From positions 462,008-526,007 of the forward strand of contig CAUYUJ010012558.1 of NCBI GenBank assembly GCA_963575745.1: DNA of 64,000 nt. Direction: 5' to 3'. The position numbers and the translations under genes are program-made. Shown piece after piece: positions 1 to 10,930 of the stretch. The notes under the pieces were generated by a model. It worked only from the letters and a program-made list of their open reading frames with translations, searched no databases and had not been told where the DNA came from. Position 1 is the stretch's first letter; the number at the start of each line of letters is the position of its first letter. Source of the stretch: Prorocentrum cordatum (taxonomy: Eukaryota > Sar > Dinophyceae > Prorocentrales > Prorocentraceae).

Positions 1-540
1 CGCGACGCGGTCCAGGGTGAGGCCGCCAAGAAAAGGAGCGAGACTTACTCGCGTGGTATGGCCGAGCTAGCGGCGCAGACGGCGCTGAAGCGAGTCAGGG
101 CGGTCCGCAAGGGAGGCCGGGCAGAGGGCGGCCAGCTTGGAGGGGATGGGGCGGGGTCGGCGCGAGGAGGCCTGCGGCGGCAACGAAGCGTCCACTTGAG
201 CAGGCGAGGTCGATAGGGGAGGGCGAGGAGGCTCGGATGGCCGAGGCGAGGGCAGCGGGCGCTCACCCAGGACCCCCCGCGCCCGAGGACGCGGCGGCGG
301 GGACCTGCTAAGATTCTCTCCTGGAGCACCATGTGTGCGACACGAGCATGCAGGCGGGCCCCCTCGAAAGAACTGCCGCGGCGCTGCATGGGATCTGGTG
401 GGAGAGGCACGGCTACAACCTGAAGGGCATTTCCGATCAGAATTTGGAGCCTCTGGTGGAAGGCGCCCTCTTGTAACCAAGCATTTCGGGGCGAACCCAA
501 CCGTGGCGACGAGAGCCACTCAAGAGGCCTCAAAGGCGAA
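1..540. other. GC-rich sequence, no gene recognised
   Basis: Mixed GC-rich sequence with no tandem structure. Open frames exist on both strands, but their translations are Arg/Ser/Pro-rich and overlap each other on opposite strands, which is what GC-rich noncoding DNA gives. I recognise no domain. Confidence 0.5.
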
Positions 541-1290
541 AGCGAGAACGAGGTAAGGATAGCGGTGTTCCTCCTCTGACAACGCGGCGGAAGATGAAGG
601 TCAGCAGGCGAGGGAGCAGCGGCACATCGCAACGGGATGCTGCAGCACAAGCAACAGCAGCGGGAGCAAGGATCAGCAGCAGGGAGCCAAAGCCAGAGCA
701 GGAGAAGGGGGAGGAGGATGACGATGCCGACGATGCCAAGGATGTCGACGAGGAGGAAGAGGAGGACGAGGAGAGCGAGGACGACAACGAATAGCAGCAG
801 CATCGAGAGGAAGATGACGAGCATTGGGGTGGGGACGGGGAAAGGGGGAGTGGTGTGCGGAGGAGGATGGGAGGACAGGAGAGGGGCGAGGGTCAAGGGG
901 GAGAGGGATGAGTAGCGGAGGGGGGTGACGGGTCTGAAGTGGCGGCCGAGAAAGGGTGACGGGAGGATGAGGATGAGCATTAGGAGGCAGGGATCAAAAG
1001 AAGGACTCGCAAAACAAGCAGCGATGGCAAGGGGAAAAAGGAGGAGACGAGGAGGGAACCAGCTACAGCTAGAAGCGGGAAGGGAGGAGGACGAGGAAGA
1101 CGAGAACAAGGCGCAGGAGGAGGATTGCGAGGGGAAGGGGATTAGAACGGGAAGCAGCAGGGAGAACGAGGACGGCGAGTATGAGGAGGTGGAAGATGTA
1201 GGTGGGGAAGGCGAAATGGCGGAAAAGAGACATGCAGATGAAGAGGGCGGGTGGGGAAGAGGAAGTTCCCCCCACCAGAGAGAGGCGGCA
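541..1290. repeat. Purine-rich low-complexity tract
   Basis: The plus strand is dominated by G and A in an imperfect GAGGA/GGAAG texture for about 750 bases. The opposite strand is accordingly Ser/Leu/Pro coding without stops, which explains the long minus-strand open frame here. I see no reason to call it a gene. Confidence 0.7.
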
Positions 1291-1310
1291 ATCCACCGCC
1301 AGCTCCGCTG

Positions 1311-1630
1311 ACGTCCCAGTCCGTGTGCGTGGCCCGAGCACCACCCCATAAGGGAAGATTCCATTTCAAGAAACGAGGTCCGCATCCCTGTGGGTGGCCC
1401 TACCACCAACCCGTAAGCAAAGAATTTCCACTTTGAATAAAAACTAGTCCACGTGAGTGGCTCTGGCACCACACCGTAAGCAAAGAAACTCCGAGACGAG
1501 AGAAGACCCAGTCCATGCGAGTGGCTCGGACACCGTCCCGTATGGAGAGATATTCCATTTCAAGAGCTGGTGTCCCAGTCCGTGCGAGCGGATCTGCGGC
1601 CACCCCGCAATTCAAGAGACACCAATTCAT
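1311..1630 (+). repeat. Tandem repeat, unit ~65 bp, about 5 copies
   Basis: The words CCAGTCCGTG(C/T)GAGTGG, CACC(A/G)CCCCGTAAG and ATTCCATTTCAAGA recur in the same order roughly every 60-70 bases, near 1316, 1380, 1445, 1510 and 1575. The copies are diverged and differ by small indels, so this is an old array. Confidence 0.8.
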
Positions 1631-1904
1631 TGCTCAAAGACACCAGCGAGAAGAGGGACCGCAGGACCGCCACATTATAAACAGCTCGTGCATGAACCAC
1701 CGTGCACACGTCATCATAGCGCAGCTGGGGCTTAACCTCGAACCCCGACACGTCGTGGATTCGTCCAACTCGGCCGAGAAACTCAACCTCCACTATCACG
1801 CAGAACCTGCTGCTGGAATGACTCAGTGGCCATCCACACTGTGCACAATAGCTTCTAATAGCATGATCAACGTAGGGACCAAATATCGGTCCGCCAAAAA
1901 GAAA

Positions 1905-2800
1905 GAGGATCTCCTACAGAACAATACGAAGCGCAACAAGCAGCCCTTCGCGAAGAGGCCCCCCTCCACCTGGGAGCCGAGAATCAGCAGGCTCAAATCG
2001 AGGACGGACCGCTCTAGGAATAGCTTGAGATAGCATAGCCTCCACCTCCGCGAGGGCGCGGTGAACAGCGCCCAAGCAACAATCGTCAGAAATAGTATCA
2101 GTCCCGCCGGCAGGCTGAGAAAGAGCAAGCCCGCAAAGCTCGCCAAGGGTCGGACCAGCAGCAGCGGGAGCAGGGACCTCGAGAGCGTCGTGAACACCCA
2201 AAGCGCCCAGCACCTGGCCCCACACCTCCATCTCCCCTTCACCATGATCATGCATCGTTGCATCGATGATAACGTCCAGCTCCTCAGGCTTGAACTCAGG
2301 ATCATTGGCAAATCCTAAAAAAACAGAAACTGAGGAACGTCAGGAATATCGAGATGAGCACCACGTCACTGCCGTCGTGGAGCCTTCGATGGAGGCGCCC
2401 CCAACGACCTGAATATGTACCAGCGGGTCGCCACAGCCCAGCGCTGCAGTTGCCCATCGTCATCATCAAAAGCAGTAGCATCACCTCAGCCTCGGGAACC
2501 ATCTATCATCCTCAGGGACTACACCATCAGGTGGGAGGGCGCGCATCTGCTGTGCGACCACTACGTAAGATGTCAGGTGCTGCTGCAGTTCGCCTACGAG
2601 TAGCGCAGTGATGGTACTATATATCCCTCCTGATGCCGAACTTGGTGAGCAACACCACGTTCAGGACGAGCTTGTCCTCATGGCTGGTCGGCTTGACCCT
2701 GCACTGGCGGCCCCGCTGAAGCTGCCGGATCATCCATTCCAGCCGCGAAGAAGAGACCGTGGCAGGGCGGCGGGGCGACCGCAGGTGCGGCCCGAGTAGC
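1905..2800 (+). pseudogene. Degenerate coding-like stretch (unassigned; possibly Gag/ORF1-like)
   Basis: Plus-strand frame 2 reads as Gln/Glu/Arg-rich, coiled-coil-like protein in blocks: EQYEAQQAALREEA near 1920-1960 and RRQAEKEQARKARQ near 2103-2145. The same frame is broken by several stops between about 2005 and 2095. After a stop near 2267 the coding texture moves to other frames; the last clear block is in frame 1, where LVLMAGRLDPALAAPL lies around 2672-2720 and the frame ends near 2799. Amphipathic charged protein followed by a compact hydrophobic segment is reminiscent of retroelement Gag or ORF1 proteins, but there is no zinc knuckle and I cannot assign a family. The frame-coherent blocks are seen; decay and retroelement origin are inferred. 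Confidence 0.3.
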
Positions 2801-2835
2801 CCACGGCCAAGCTGGTGCTTGGCCAAGTGGGCTAA

Positions 2836-2905
2836 GGCGGGTGAGGAGGAGGAGGAGGAGGACGAGGAGGAGGACGAGGAGGAGGAAAAGGGGGAAGGGT
2901 AGGAA
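2836..2905 (+). repeat. (GAG)n microsatellite
   Basis: Near-perfect GAG/GGA triplets with occasional GAC, continuing into purine-rich sequence to about 2945. Confidence 0.85.
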
Positions 2906-3214
2906 GGAGAGGAGGGAGGACAAAAGAGAGGGGGGGGACATGGAGGCGGGAGAGGTCTCTGGAGGTCTCCAGCAGAACTCCCTGGAGTCCCCTAAGGAGA
3001 GAAAGAGTACATCGGAAACCTCGACCCTTAAATCTCGACCCAAAGGCCTCCCGGGCTCGCCCGAGGTGGCGCACCGCTTTTCTCTAGGGAGCGGACGGCC
3101 ACCCGCAAACCGCCAAGCAACCGTGGCGTGGCACATGGCTCCCGGGAGCGCGACCTCGTGGCGAGAGAGGGCCGCCACCGGTGGCCCCACCTGGCTCTGC
3201 TCCTCCTTGGGCTA

Positions 3215-3450
3215 GGAGGGCGCACAGCCGCACAGCCCACATCCGATGCTGGCCACGCCCCGACCCTGGCTGGGTCCGGCACCTGAGCGCGGCGTCCCCC
3301 TGGCGTCGGCCAGGGGGCGCAGGCACGCGCACGAGCATTCCGGAGCGGGAACCTACGCAATCCACGGGAGGGCGCTAGCTGCACAGCCCACACCGATGCT
3401 GGCTGGGCCGCCCGTGGGCCCAGGATCGGCGCGTGGCGTCCTCCTGGCCT
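3215..3450 (+). repeat. ~150-bp imperfect direct duplication
   Basis: The word GCACAGCCCACA followed by CCGATGCTGGC occurs near 3229 and again near 3382. Each is followed by a GCG(C/T)GGCGTCC(C/T)CCTGG segment (near 3290 and 3430). The intervening bases differ. Confidence 0.6.
3296..3317. other. Perfect 9-bp GC hairpin
   Basis: CCCCCTGGC at 3296-3304 and GCCAGGGGG at 3309-3317 are exact reverse complements with a 4-base loop. Confidence 0.75.
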
Positions 3451-3620
3451 CGGCGGGGCGACACGCTATGCCTTACAATCGGACAGCGTGTCGCTCCGCT
3501 CCGCTGGGTGGGAGGCTGGGGAAAACTCGAGACGGTAACGCTTGGAGACCGGGACGTGGCTAGCGTGTTGCACCGAAGCGTGGTGGGTCAGGACCGGTGG
3601 AGCGACGCGCTGAGCCCCAA
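3433..3620 (+). repeat. Dispersed repeat, copy 1 (partner near 55.7 kb)
   Basis: About 185 bases are shared, in order, with 55700-55885: GGCGACACGCTATGCC, GTGTCGCTC, then GG(A)TGGGAAAA-like, GAAGCGTGGTGGG and a closing GCGACACGC-like word. Within it GCGACACGCT (3458-3467) and AGCGTGTCGC form a 10-bp inverted repeat. There is no coding frame and no Pol III box that I can see. Confidence 0.65.
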
Positions 3621-3810
3621 ATCCCGGGCTTTTCCGGGTCCTGGGTCAACACTGTTCAGATCCACCGCCTACCGAGTTCCCCAAAGCTCGATTCCGCAGG
3701 TGGCGGTCACGAATACCCCCCCCTCGGACACACCTGATTGGCGTCTCGGCCGAGCGCGCAGCAACGCGGCGGAGTCCGTCAGCCCAGAGCCCCACCTCGG
3801 ACACACGCAC

Positions 3811-3990
3811 AAACAGGAGGATAGGGAGGATGAGGATGAGGATGAGGATGAGGATGAGGAGGAGGAGGAGGAGGAGGAGGAGGAGGAGGAGGAGGAGGAG
3901 GAGGAGGAGGAGGAGAGGGAGGAGGAGGAGGAAGAGGAGGAGAAGGATGAGGAGGAGTAGGAGGAGGAGGAGGAGGAGGAGGAGGATCTT
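3811..3990 (+). repeat. (GATGAG)n then (GAG)n microsatellite
   Basis: GATGAG hexamers pass into almost pure GAG triplets for about 170 bases. It is a homopurine run and is the source of the poly-Glu and poly-Arg open frames here. Confidence 0.9.
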
Positions 3991-4116
3991 GGGCCCCAGG
4001 GTTGGCCCCGCAAGCGCCGGTGCGGGTGCACAGCTGGCGCCCTCCGACACCGACGGTACAGGTGCCGCCGCTCGCGCGCTCCACGCGCCCGCGACGTCGA
4101 GGTACCTAGCAACTCC

Positions 4117-4500
4117 ACTGGATCCTCCTCCTCCTCCTGCTCCTCCTCCTCTGGCTCCTCCTCCTCCTCCTTCGTTTTGTGCTGGCCAGGCCTGAACTCA
4201 GGAGCCGAAGGGTCCAAACCACATGGCTTCTCCTTCGCATCCTCCCGCTCCATCTCATTTGCTTCCTCCCGCTCCTCCCGCTTCCGCCTCCCCCATCGTC
4301 CTTCTCCTCAGTCTCCCAATCTTCTCCACCAACTCCTTCTCGTCCTCCTACCCAGGGCAGCGAGGGAGGTTCGCCCTCACCCTTCCATGGCGGAAATTAT
4401 CCTCCCACTCTTCCTCCCTTTCCTCCTCCTCCGCCTACTCCTCCTCCTCCTTCTCAGCTTCATCGTCCTCCGCCGCCTCTTCTCGCAGGGCTCCCCAGAC
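4117..4500 (+). repeat. (TCC)n and pyrimidine-rich tract
   Basis: TCC triplets at 4117-4172 and irregular C/T-rich sequence to about 4490. It lies in inverted orientation relative to the GAG tract at 3811-3990. Confidence 0.8.
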
Positions 4501-4975
4501 CATAGAGGGGGGATGAACAAAAGAAGAATGCGCCCAAGGGCACCGATTAGCGCGACGAGGCTGGGCAGCACGAGGCGCCCCAAAAGTGCAACGGACCCGT
4601 CGTGCTGTGGCTTCAAAATACGCACGTTTGGCCGGCTGCCAAATCGTCACACTCTACCTGCAAAGCAGACACAGCTTCTGCTGTGTGCATCTTGAGGGGT
4701 TCTACAGGCACCATGCAGCTGCAACGTGCACCTGTGTGCGATAGGCGGACATCAGCAGGTGAACGCAACGCGTTCACACAAGTCGGTGCTGCAACTCCCT
4801 TACTGAGAAGCGGCAAATGTCCTGGCCATCCTCCTGCGTCTCCTTCTCCATGTTCCTCCCTCCCTTCCTCGACAGACAAACATACACACCGCAGACGAGG
4901 ATATGAGCGAGGAGGAGCTCCGTCTTGAGATTCAGAGTATCCCAATTAAAACCGAAGGTGCCGTTGTGTGTGCGT

Positions 4976-5039
<64 letters not shown>

Positions 5040-5570
5040 TTGTGTGTGTGTTAAGAATAAGTAACGAACCGAGGCAGGAGACAACCATTGCCACTGAACA
5101 CTTAACTAAGATTCTGCGCGCAAGCCACAACCGGCGTTATCCCCTGGGCCCAGCGGCGACCGGCCTAAGGCCCCCATGGGCCCCCGATGTGCGCTGCAAG
5201 CTGTCGTGCCGCGATGCCGGATGTGGAGTTCCCTCAAGTCCCTTCGAGTTCTGTGCGTCGGGTATCCTACGTGCCCTCCAAGGGGCACAAGACCTTCGAG
5301 TTCCACAGACTGCTGAACGCTGCTGGGCGCTCTGAGGGGCTTGCCGCGTCGCTTTCCTGGAGTCGGGAGCGCACAATCGGAATCAAATCTTCCAACGTGC
5401 CTATACACCTGACAAGATTGCCCCGTGGCACCTTCCTCGGGCCCTCTTGGGGGAATATTGAGCCGTTTGGGGGCGGGCGGGGGCCGGCCTGAAAGGCCAA
5501 CATCACCAAAAGCCTTGGGTGTTCGGTCTTCAGTGCGTCCAGGACCAAACACGGGGTCCCCGCAATCGCA
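4501..5570. other. Mixed sequence, no gene recognised
   Basis: Apart from the TG microsatellite inside it, this stretch is non-repetitive and GC-rich. Short open frames on both strands carry no motif I recognise. Confidence 0.5.
4966..5052 (+). repeat. (TG)n microsatellite
   Basis: Alternating TG with scattered CG interruptions for about 85 bases, an alternating purine-pyrimidine run. Confidence 0.95.
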
Positions 5571-6692
5571 TCAAAATGGAACCCAACTCCTCAAGGGGCC
5601 CAAGAGGCCCCGAAGTCGACCCCAGAGAGCCCAGGAGGGGGCCCCCAAGACGATCCCGAACTGACACTTGGAGCCCTTCCCTTCCCCGCAAAGTGGCCCC
5701 CGCGACCGCCAGCAGGGACCCCAAGAGGCCCCAACAAAGATCCAAGGTACTTCAAGGAGCCCCCCAAGTAGTCTTTCCAAGAGGTCCCCCAGGAGGCTTC
5801 CATTAGGCCTGCGAGCGGCCTCATGTCCACGACCGAGGCACGGTGGGGCGATGCACCGAAGGCATGTTGATCCGCCGCTCCCTGTTGGCTTGCCACAGGG
5901 GTACCTGGCGTGCTGAATCCTAGATGGCTTGGTTCTGGTTCTTTTCCAAAAGAGCTCCCCCTGGTGCTTCGGTCCATTGCGCCAATTACCTGGAAGGCTC
6001 TTCCAAATATGGTTGCAAACATGTTTTCCGCTCCAGATGGCTCCAAAATGGCCTAAGATGGCCTCCAAGACGGTCAAGACGGTCCCCAAGTTCGCCTAAG
6101 ATGGTCTGCAAGATAGCCCAAGAGCGTCCAAGATGCCTACACGTTGCCTGAGCAGCCTCCAAGACGGCCCAGATGGCCCAAGAAGCTCCCAAAAGACCTC
6201 CAAGGCGGCCCAAGAGGCACCCAAGAGGACCTCCAGGAAGGCCCGAAAAGGCAAAAATGATGGACTGGTTGGCTTTAGGTTTTGAAGTACCTTACACGTT
6301 GTTTCTTTGCGGCCTTCCGACGGCCCGAGGCGGCCCAGGAGCCCCTAAAGATCGCCCCAAGAGGCCTCCAAGATGGTCCCAGAACGGCCCAAGAGGCCCC
6401 TAAGACTGCCCCAAGGGGGCCCCAAGACGGCCAAGAGGCCCCCACGACGCCCAAGATGGCATCCAAAACATCCCTGGAGCACCCCCAGAGGGCCCCAATT
6501 CTGCCCAAAGAGGCTCCCAAGAGGGCTTCCGACGGCGTCAGACGGGCCAGGAACGCCCTAAGACTGGCAAAGAGGCCACCAAGAAGCCCCCAAATGCCCC
6601 CAAGAGGCCCAAGGAGGCCCCCAAGATGTCTCCAAGAGGCTCCAAGGAAGCTCCTAGGAGAGGCCACAAGAAGGGTGCCCCCCTGAGGCTCC
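5571..6692 (+). repeat. CCAAGAGGC module, unit 1
   Basis: The word CCAAGA(G/T/C)GGC(C/T)CC is reiterated at irregular 10-20-base spacing through most of the interval. A non-reiterated core at about 5820-6000 contains GGCACGGTGGGGCGATGC and GGCGTGCTGAATCC. A second short core at 6270-6330 contains GTTTCTTTGCGGCCTTCCGA. Both cores recur in the next unit. Translations are Pro/Arg/Lys-rich and frame-inconsistent, so I do not call a gene. Confidence 0.75.
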
Positions 6693-6744
6693 CAAGATGC
6701 CCCCTCCTCCTCCTCCTCCTCCTCCTCCTCCTCCTCCTCCTCCT
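6693..6744 (+). repeat. (TCC)n microsatellite ending the module
   Basis: Perfect TCC triplets (~15 units) sit directly at the 3' end of the CCAAGAGGC block. Confidence 0.9.
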
Positions 6745-7480
6745 GATCTTCCCCGCCATCCTCCCCCAAATGTTCGCCGAAGGGTTTCCACAGCGGCTTG
6801 GGGGACACATGGTCCGATAGCTTGGCAGAGCTCTTGCCACAACGCTCGGCCACGTGTGCGATTCCAAAAGGCAGGGGGCGGCGGTGATTCGCCGTAGGCA
6901 TCTTCGATCCTGCGCCCCCGTATCCTGCGGCGTGCCAAATACTACAGCTCTGTTTTGCTCTTCCGAAAAGATCGTCCCCAAGACGACCCAAAAAGACCTC
7001 CAAGGCGACCAAGGTAGCCCCAAGATGGCCCCAACATTGACCAAGACGGCTCCGAAGACATCCCCAAAACTGCCTCCAAGAGGACCCCCAAGGCAGCACG
7101 GAGATGCCAAACCAAATGATGATATGCGTCTGCGGCTTTTGAAACAGTTTAGCGTTCGCGCCTTTTCGGGCTTCCGACAGCCCAAGACTTCCCAATAGTG
7201 GCCCCGACATTGACCCAGAGGCCTCCCAGACGGGGCTCCATACGCCCCCTTCTCAGGAGGTCCCAACGACGGCCAAGAGGCCGCAAGACGGCACAGGGAG
7301 GCCCCAAGACGGCCCCCGAAGGCGTCAGACAAGCCAAAAGCGGTCCCGAGAGGGCCCCACGAGGCCTCCTCCATCTCCTTATTCGTCTCCTTCTTCTCGT
7401 GTTTCTCCTCCCCCTGCTCCTGCTCCTGATCCCGCTCTTCCTCTTGCTCCACCTCCTCCTGCTCCTTCCTCTCTGAAGTG
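6745..7480 (+). repeat. CCAAGAGGC module, unit 2
   Basis: Begins with a core (about 6760-6965) related to the core of unit 1: GGCAGGGGGCGGCGGTGA, GTAGGCATCTTCGATCC and GGCGTGCCAAATAC correspond to words in the same order at 5838-5915. Reiterated CCAAGA words follow to 7365, including a second core at 7117-7190 ending CTTTTCGGGCTTCCGACAG. The unit ends in C/T-rich sequence at 7371-7480. Confidence 0.7.
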
Positions 7481-7902
7481 TTCCCCCAAGAGATTCCATG
7501 TAGTTCAATAAGTTGGTCAAATGTTGACCCAACGTGTGGCCACAGGGCGTTTTGAACATGCAGGGGACGGCGCTTGTTCGGCGAACGCGCCTTGGACCAG
7601 CCGCATCAGTTGCCTTTGGACGCCCGATGTGGGGACGACCAACATGAGCGCGATGCCAAACAACAAAGTATGTCCCAAGCCAACAGCGGCCGATGTTGGG
7701 CCAGCGAGTTGTCCAGCGACCGCGGCGACGCCGACAGCGAATCCTCTTCAGAATAAAAAACTGCTGTTGGACTTCGTACCCGGCGTCTTCGTATCCAACA
7801 AGGTCCCCCGGATTGCCCGCTGGATGGGTGCTTGGCGTGCCGGCGGGGGAAAACGCCGTCCACTGCCGTGGCCCCCACTAGAAGAAAGAGACACATGCAC
7901 AT

Positions 7903-7985
7903 ACACCGATCCTGGCCATCCGAATCCTGGAGTCAGGAACATGCACCGATCCTTGGCTCGGGTTGGGCCTGGCCAGGATCGGTGT
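7903..7985. other. 16-bp perfect inverted repeat with 51-base spacer
   Basis: ACACCGATCCTGGCCA at 7903-7918 is the exact reverse complement of TGGCCAGGATCGGTGT at 7970-7985. The spacer holds a partial third copy (GCACCGATCCTTGGC). The right arm runs directly into a TG microsatellite at 7982-8012. Confidence 0.85.
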
Positions 7986-8012
7986 GTGTGTGTGTGTGTG
8001 AGTGTGTGTGTG
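7982..8012 (+). repeat. (TG)n microsatellite
   Basis: TG dinucleotides with one AG interruption. Confidence 0.9.
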
Positions 8013-8509
8013 TGCACAGTTCTCTTCGCAAGACACACGAAGCCGCGGGCACTCAGGCCGGGCGCCAACAGCCCCCGCGGCCCTCGCAAAGAGGGTCACA
8101 CCCCTCCGTCGGGACGCCATCTCCACAGCCGAGAAAGAAGGATACAAGAGGCGCAGCGACGCGTGCGACTTGAGATGGATTCGCGTCGATAACGCGAGAA
8201 TGACGCCAAGATGAGGTTGGAGCAGGGTGCATCCCAGATGTCCAACAAGTATCAAACGACCCTCATTTTTGCAGCCCGTGTGGAACGTTCGGAAACATGG
8301 GAGATGCTGGCAACCTTGGCAATCCTCGAACGTATCACCATCATGACCTTTTGCTCCTCTGAGTCGAGAGGAAGCCCGTCATCTTGGCCTTCTGGGCGTG
8401 GCCAGTTTAGCGGGCAACCTTTTCCAACATCAATCTTCCCCGATGGGCAGGGGTCTTGCCGCAACCCAACTCCCACGCCGGAAGATGTCCCCCTCGCCTG
8501 GCCACGTGC

Positions 8510-8900
8510 AGAGGAGCCCTATGAGGCAATTTGGATAGCTTCCTGGAGCCTCTTGAGGGCCTCTCGACGGCATCTTAGGGCCTCGTGGTCCCTCTCGGGG
8601 CCCTCTGGAGGCTTCCTGGAGACGGTTTGATGCCTCTTGGGCGCCACAGACGGGTTTCCTTTTCCAGAAACTTGTTCTAAGTTTCGAGCCTCCTGGGGCC
8701 CTCTTGAGGCGTTTGGGGTCCTCTTTGGGGCCTCCATGGATGTCGGGGGACCATCGGGCGCCTTTCTGGAGCCTCTCTTGAGCATCTTGAGGCCACCTCA
8801 ACATCGCGAGAGCCCATCGCAAGCGAAAAGGCGAGAAGGCAAAATCATTGGATCCCATTGCGTGCTTGATAGGTTGTTGGTCCCTCGGACCCTCCAGGGG
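8510..8900 (-). repeat. CCAAGAGGC module, inverted copy
   Basis: The plus strand shows the reverse complement of the reiterated word (GCCTCTTGGGG, CCTCTTGAGG) through 8790. It is followed by GCCCATCGCAAGCGAAAAGG at 8812-8831, the reverse complement of the CTTTTCGCTTCCGATGGCC-type core seen in other copies. Confidence 0.7.
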
Positions 8901-8994
8901 CTGCACAGGGCCATCTTGGGCCGACCTGGAACTTGTCTCGTCGCATCTGGTCTCGTATTCTATCGTCCTGTCTTGCCTTGTTTTGTCAGATGTC

Positions 8995-9232
8995 GTCTTG
9001 TTTCGTCTTGTCGACGGCGGCGGCGACGACGTCGACCATGGCGACGGCGACGTCGGAGGCGACGGCGGAGGTGATTGCGACGGCGTTGGCGACGCAACGA
9101 CGTCGACGTCGGGGGCGACGACGAGGAGGATGAGGAGGAAAAAGATCAGCAGCAGGAGCAGGAGCAGGCCGAGGAGGAGGAAGAATAGGAGCAGGATCGG
9201 GAGAAGCAGGAGCAAGTGGAGGAGGACTTGAG
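8995..9232 (+). repeat. (GCGAC)n/(GAC)n followed by GAG-rich tract
   Basis: GGCGACG and GTCGAC triplet sequence at 9011-9125, then GAGGA/GGAGCA-rich sequence to 9232. The stop-free frames on both strands are explained by the triplets. Confidence 0.8.
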
Positions 9233-10320
9233 GCGAAACCACTCCAGTCTTGTCGTCCACGGGAACTGGGAAGGGCCCAACCGCCTTGACCTCCTCTGGG
9301 GCCTGGACGGACCTGAGTGGCTCCAGGGCGGCATGGATAGCTTACAGTAATCGCGCGAGCATAATATAAGGAGCGCATGGTAAGGAAGGAAAGGGATTCT
9401 CTTGCCGCAGCGGGCCTAAGTCACAAACGAGCTCCACTACATAGACCTAGGGAACGGCCTGGAACTCCGAGCTCCTCATTAATTCGCCCAGAACAATCCT
9501 CATTTCAGCGTCTGATGGTTTCGGAAGACAAACTGAACAAATGCAGAAATGCATAAGCATGTAATAATGATTAGAGCTCTGCTGGCAGGCTCCGCGCGGA
9601 TTTCTTAAATCTGCGCGGGACCCATCTCCCTGGCGCACGGAGCGCGCAAGGGGCGGCGCCGGAGGCGCCGCCAGGGGGGCCCAGCGACGATCTGCAGGAA
9701 TCCGCACGGAGCTGCGAACGTTTTGGCTTAAGCTAATTTACTTTCATCGAAAGTCTGGCCTCTCAGATTGCACAACGTAGTCCAAGTTGGTTCGAGATGG
9801 CCTCCAGCATGCCTCAAAGAGGGCCCCAACCCAGGTATTCAACGTGCTTTGACTTCTCGACGTCTCGCGTCGGACGGGCTACTAGGGCCCCAAGGTGTCT
9901 CGACTACCTCCAGCGACGGCCCTTAGAGGGCTCAGTAGGGCTTCGAGACGGCTCCAATGACCCTGACGTCCAAGAGGCTGGACTCAAGCTCCGACGGTGG
10001 GGCTTGGAGGCGTCCGGGGGTCCGAACTGGTTGGGATCCCAGAAAATCGGCCACGCGGGGGGGTGAAGCCAAGTCCGCTTAAGATTGATCCCCAGACCCC
10101 TCCTGGAGTCCATCTGGTGCAATTTTTCACCCGAGATCCGTTTGTCAGGGTCCCGGGGCCCGAAAATGGTCCAAAAACCTTCCCGAACCCGGAACCTCCG
10201 ACCTGCCCCCCCGTCTTGCTCGCCAGAACTCGTGCTTGGCCGCATCAGATCTCTAGCCGGTTCCCAGATTCAAACTCCCACGGTTAAGCCTAATTGACGC
10301 TCTCTCTCTCTCTCATTTCT
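9233..10320. other. Mixed sequence, no gene recognised
   Basis: Includes an AT-richer patch at 9340-9600, a GC hairpin at 9652-9672 and a short (CT)n run at 10300-10316. Short open frames on both strands; no domain recognised. Confidence 0.5.
9652..9672. other. Perfect 9-bp GC hairpin, GGA loop
   Basis: GGCGGCGCC (9652-9660), GGA loop, GGCGCCGCC (9664-9672), exactly complementary. Confidence 0.9.
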
Positions 10321-10930
10321 TACCGATGTTCTCCGACGCGGCCCCGAGAGGACCCTCCAAAGCTATCCCCAGAGCGCCGCCAGAAAAGCCCCAAGAGGGC
10401 CTCCGAGTCCCCGGGGATGGCCCCAAGAGATGCCTCCAGAAGTCCCAAAGTCCACCATTGTGGGCCTGCGTTTTACTATACATCGGATTCCTTACCCCCG
10501 TCTCACGACAACTCGACTGCGCATCTGTGATGAGTAGGCCGGTGGAACTCAGCGAAGTGTCAAACATATGGCGTGCTCCTGGCGTTCTGGCGGAGCGACC
10601 TCCAGGGGGTCCTGGCCGTGTAGGAAAGCCAGCGGGATGGAGCGGTTAGGAGGAGCGTTGGGAGACAATGAAGCTAGTAGCCTATGGTGAAGAAGGGAAG
10701 CGAGGGGAGGGGGGGGGCTCCCGTATCCCCACCAGCCCAGATCCTGGCAGACCCAAGAGCGCCTCAAGATGCCCGAGAAGAACCCAAAGAACCCTCGAGG
10801 AGGCACCCAAGAAGCCCCTAGGAGGCCGTCAGGAGGCCGTCAGGAGGCCGTCAGGAGGCCCCCAGGGGGTCCCGAGAGGCAGCCTCGTCCTCCTCCTCCT
10901 CCTCCTCCTCCTCCTCCTCCTCCTCCTCCC
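10321..10930 (+). repeat. CCAAGAGGC module ending in (TCC)n
   Basis: Reiterated CCCCAAGAG words at 10360-10460 and 10750-10870 surround a core at 10455-10640. An 11-bp unit GGAGGCCGTCA is repeated three times at 10821-10853. A perfect (TCC)n tract at 10888-10930 closes the module, as in the other forward copies. Confidence 0.7.

Larger units (their letters stand above)
7481..8240. other. Mixed sequence, no gene recognised
   Basis: Non-repetitive apart from the inverted repeat and TG run listed separately. One plus-strand open frame spans 7521-8192 but overlaps other frames and crosses the TG repeat. No domain recognised. Confidence 0.45.

Noticed and set aside
6275-7452. Overlapping ~300-codon minus-strand frames at 6275-7210 and 6538-7452
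   Set aside because: They read the reverse complement of the CCAAGAGGC modules and the TCC tract (Gly/Leu/Trp-rich and poly-Glu or poly-Arg) and overlap each other in different frames.
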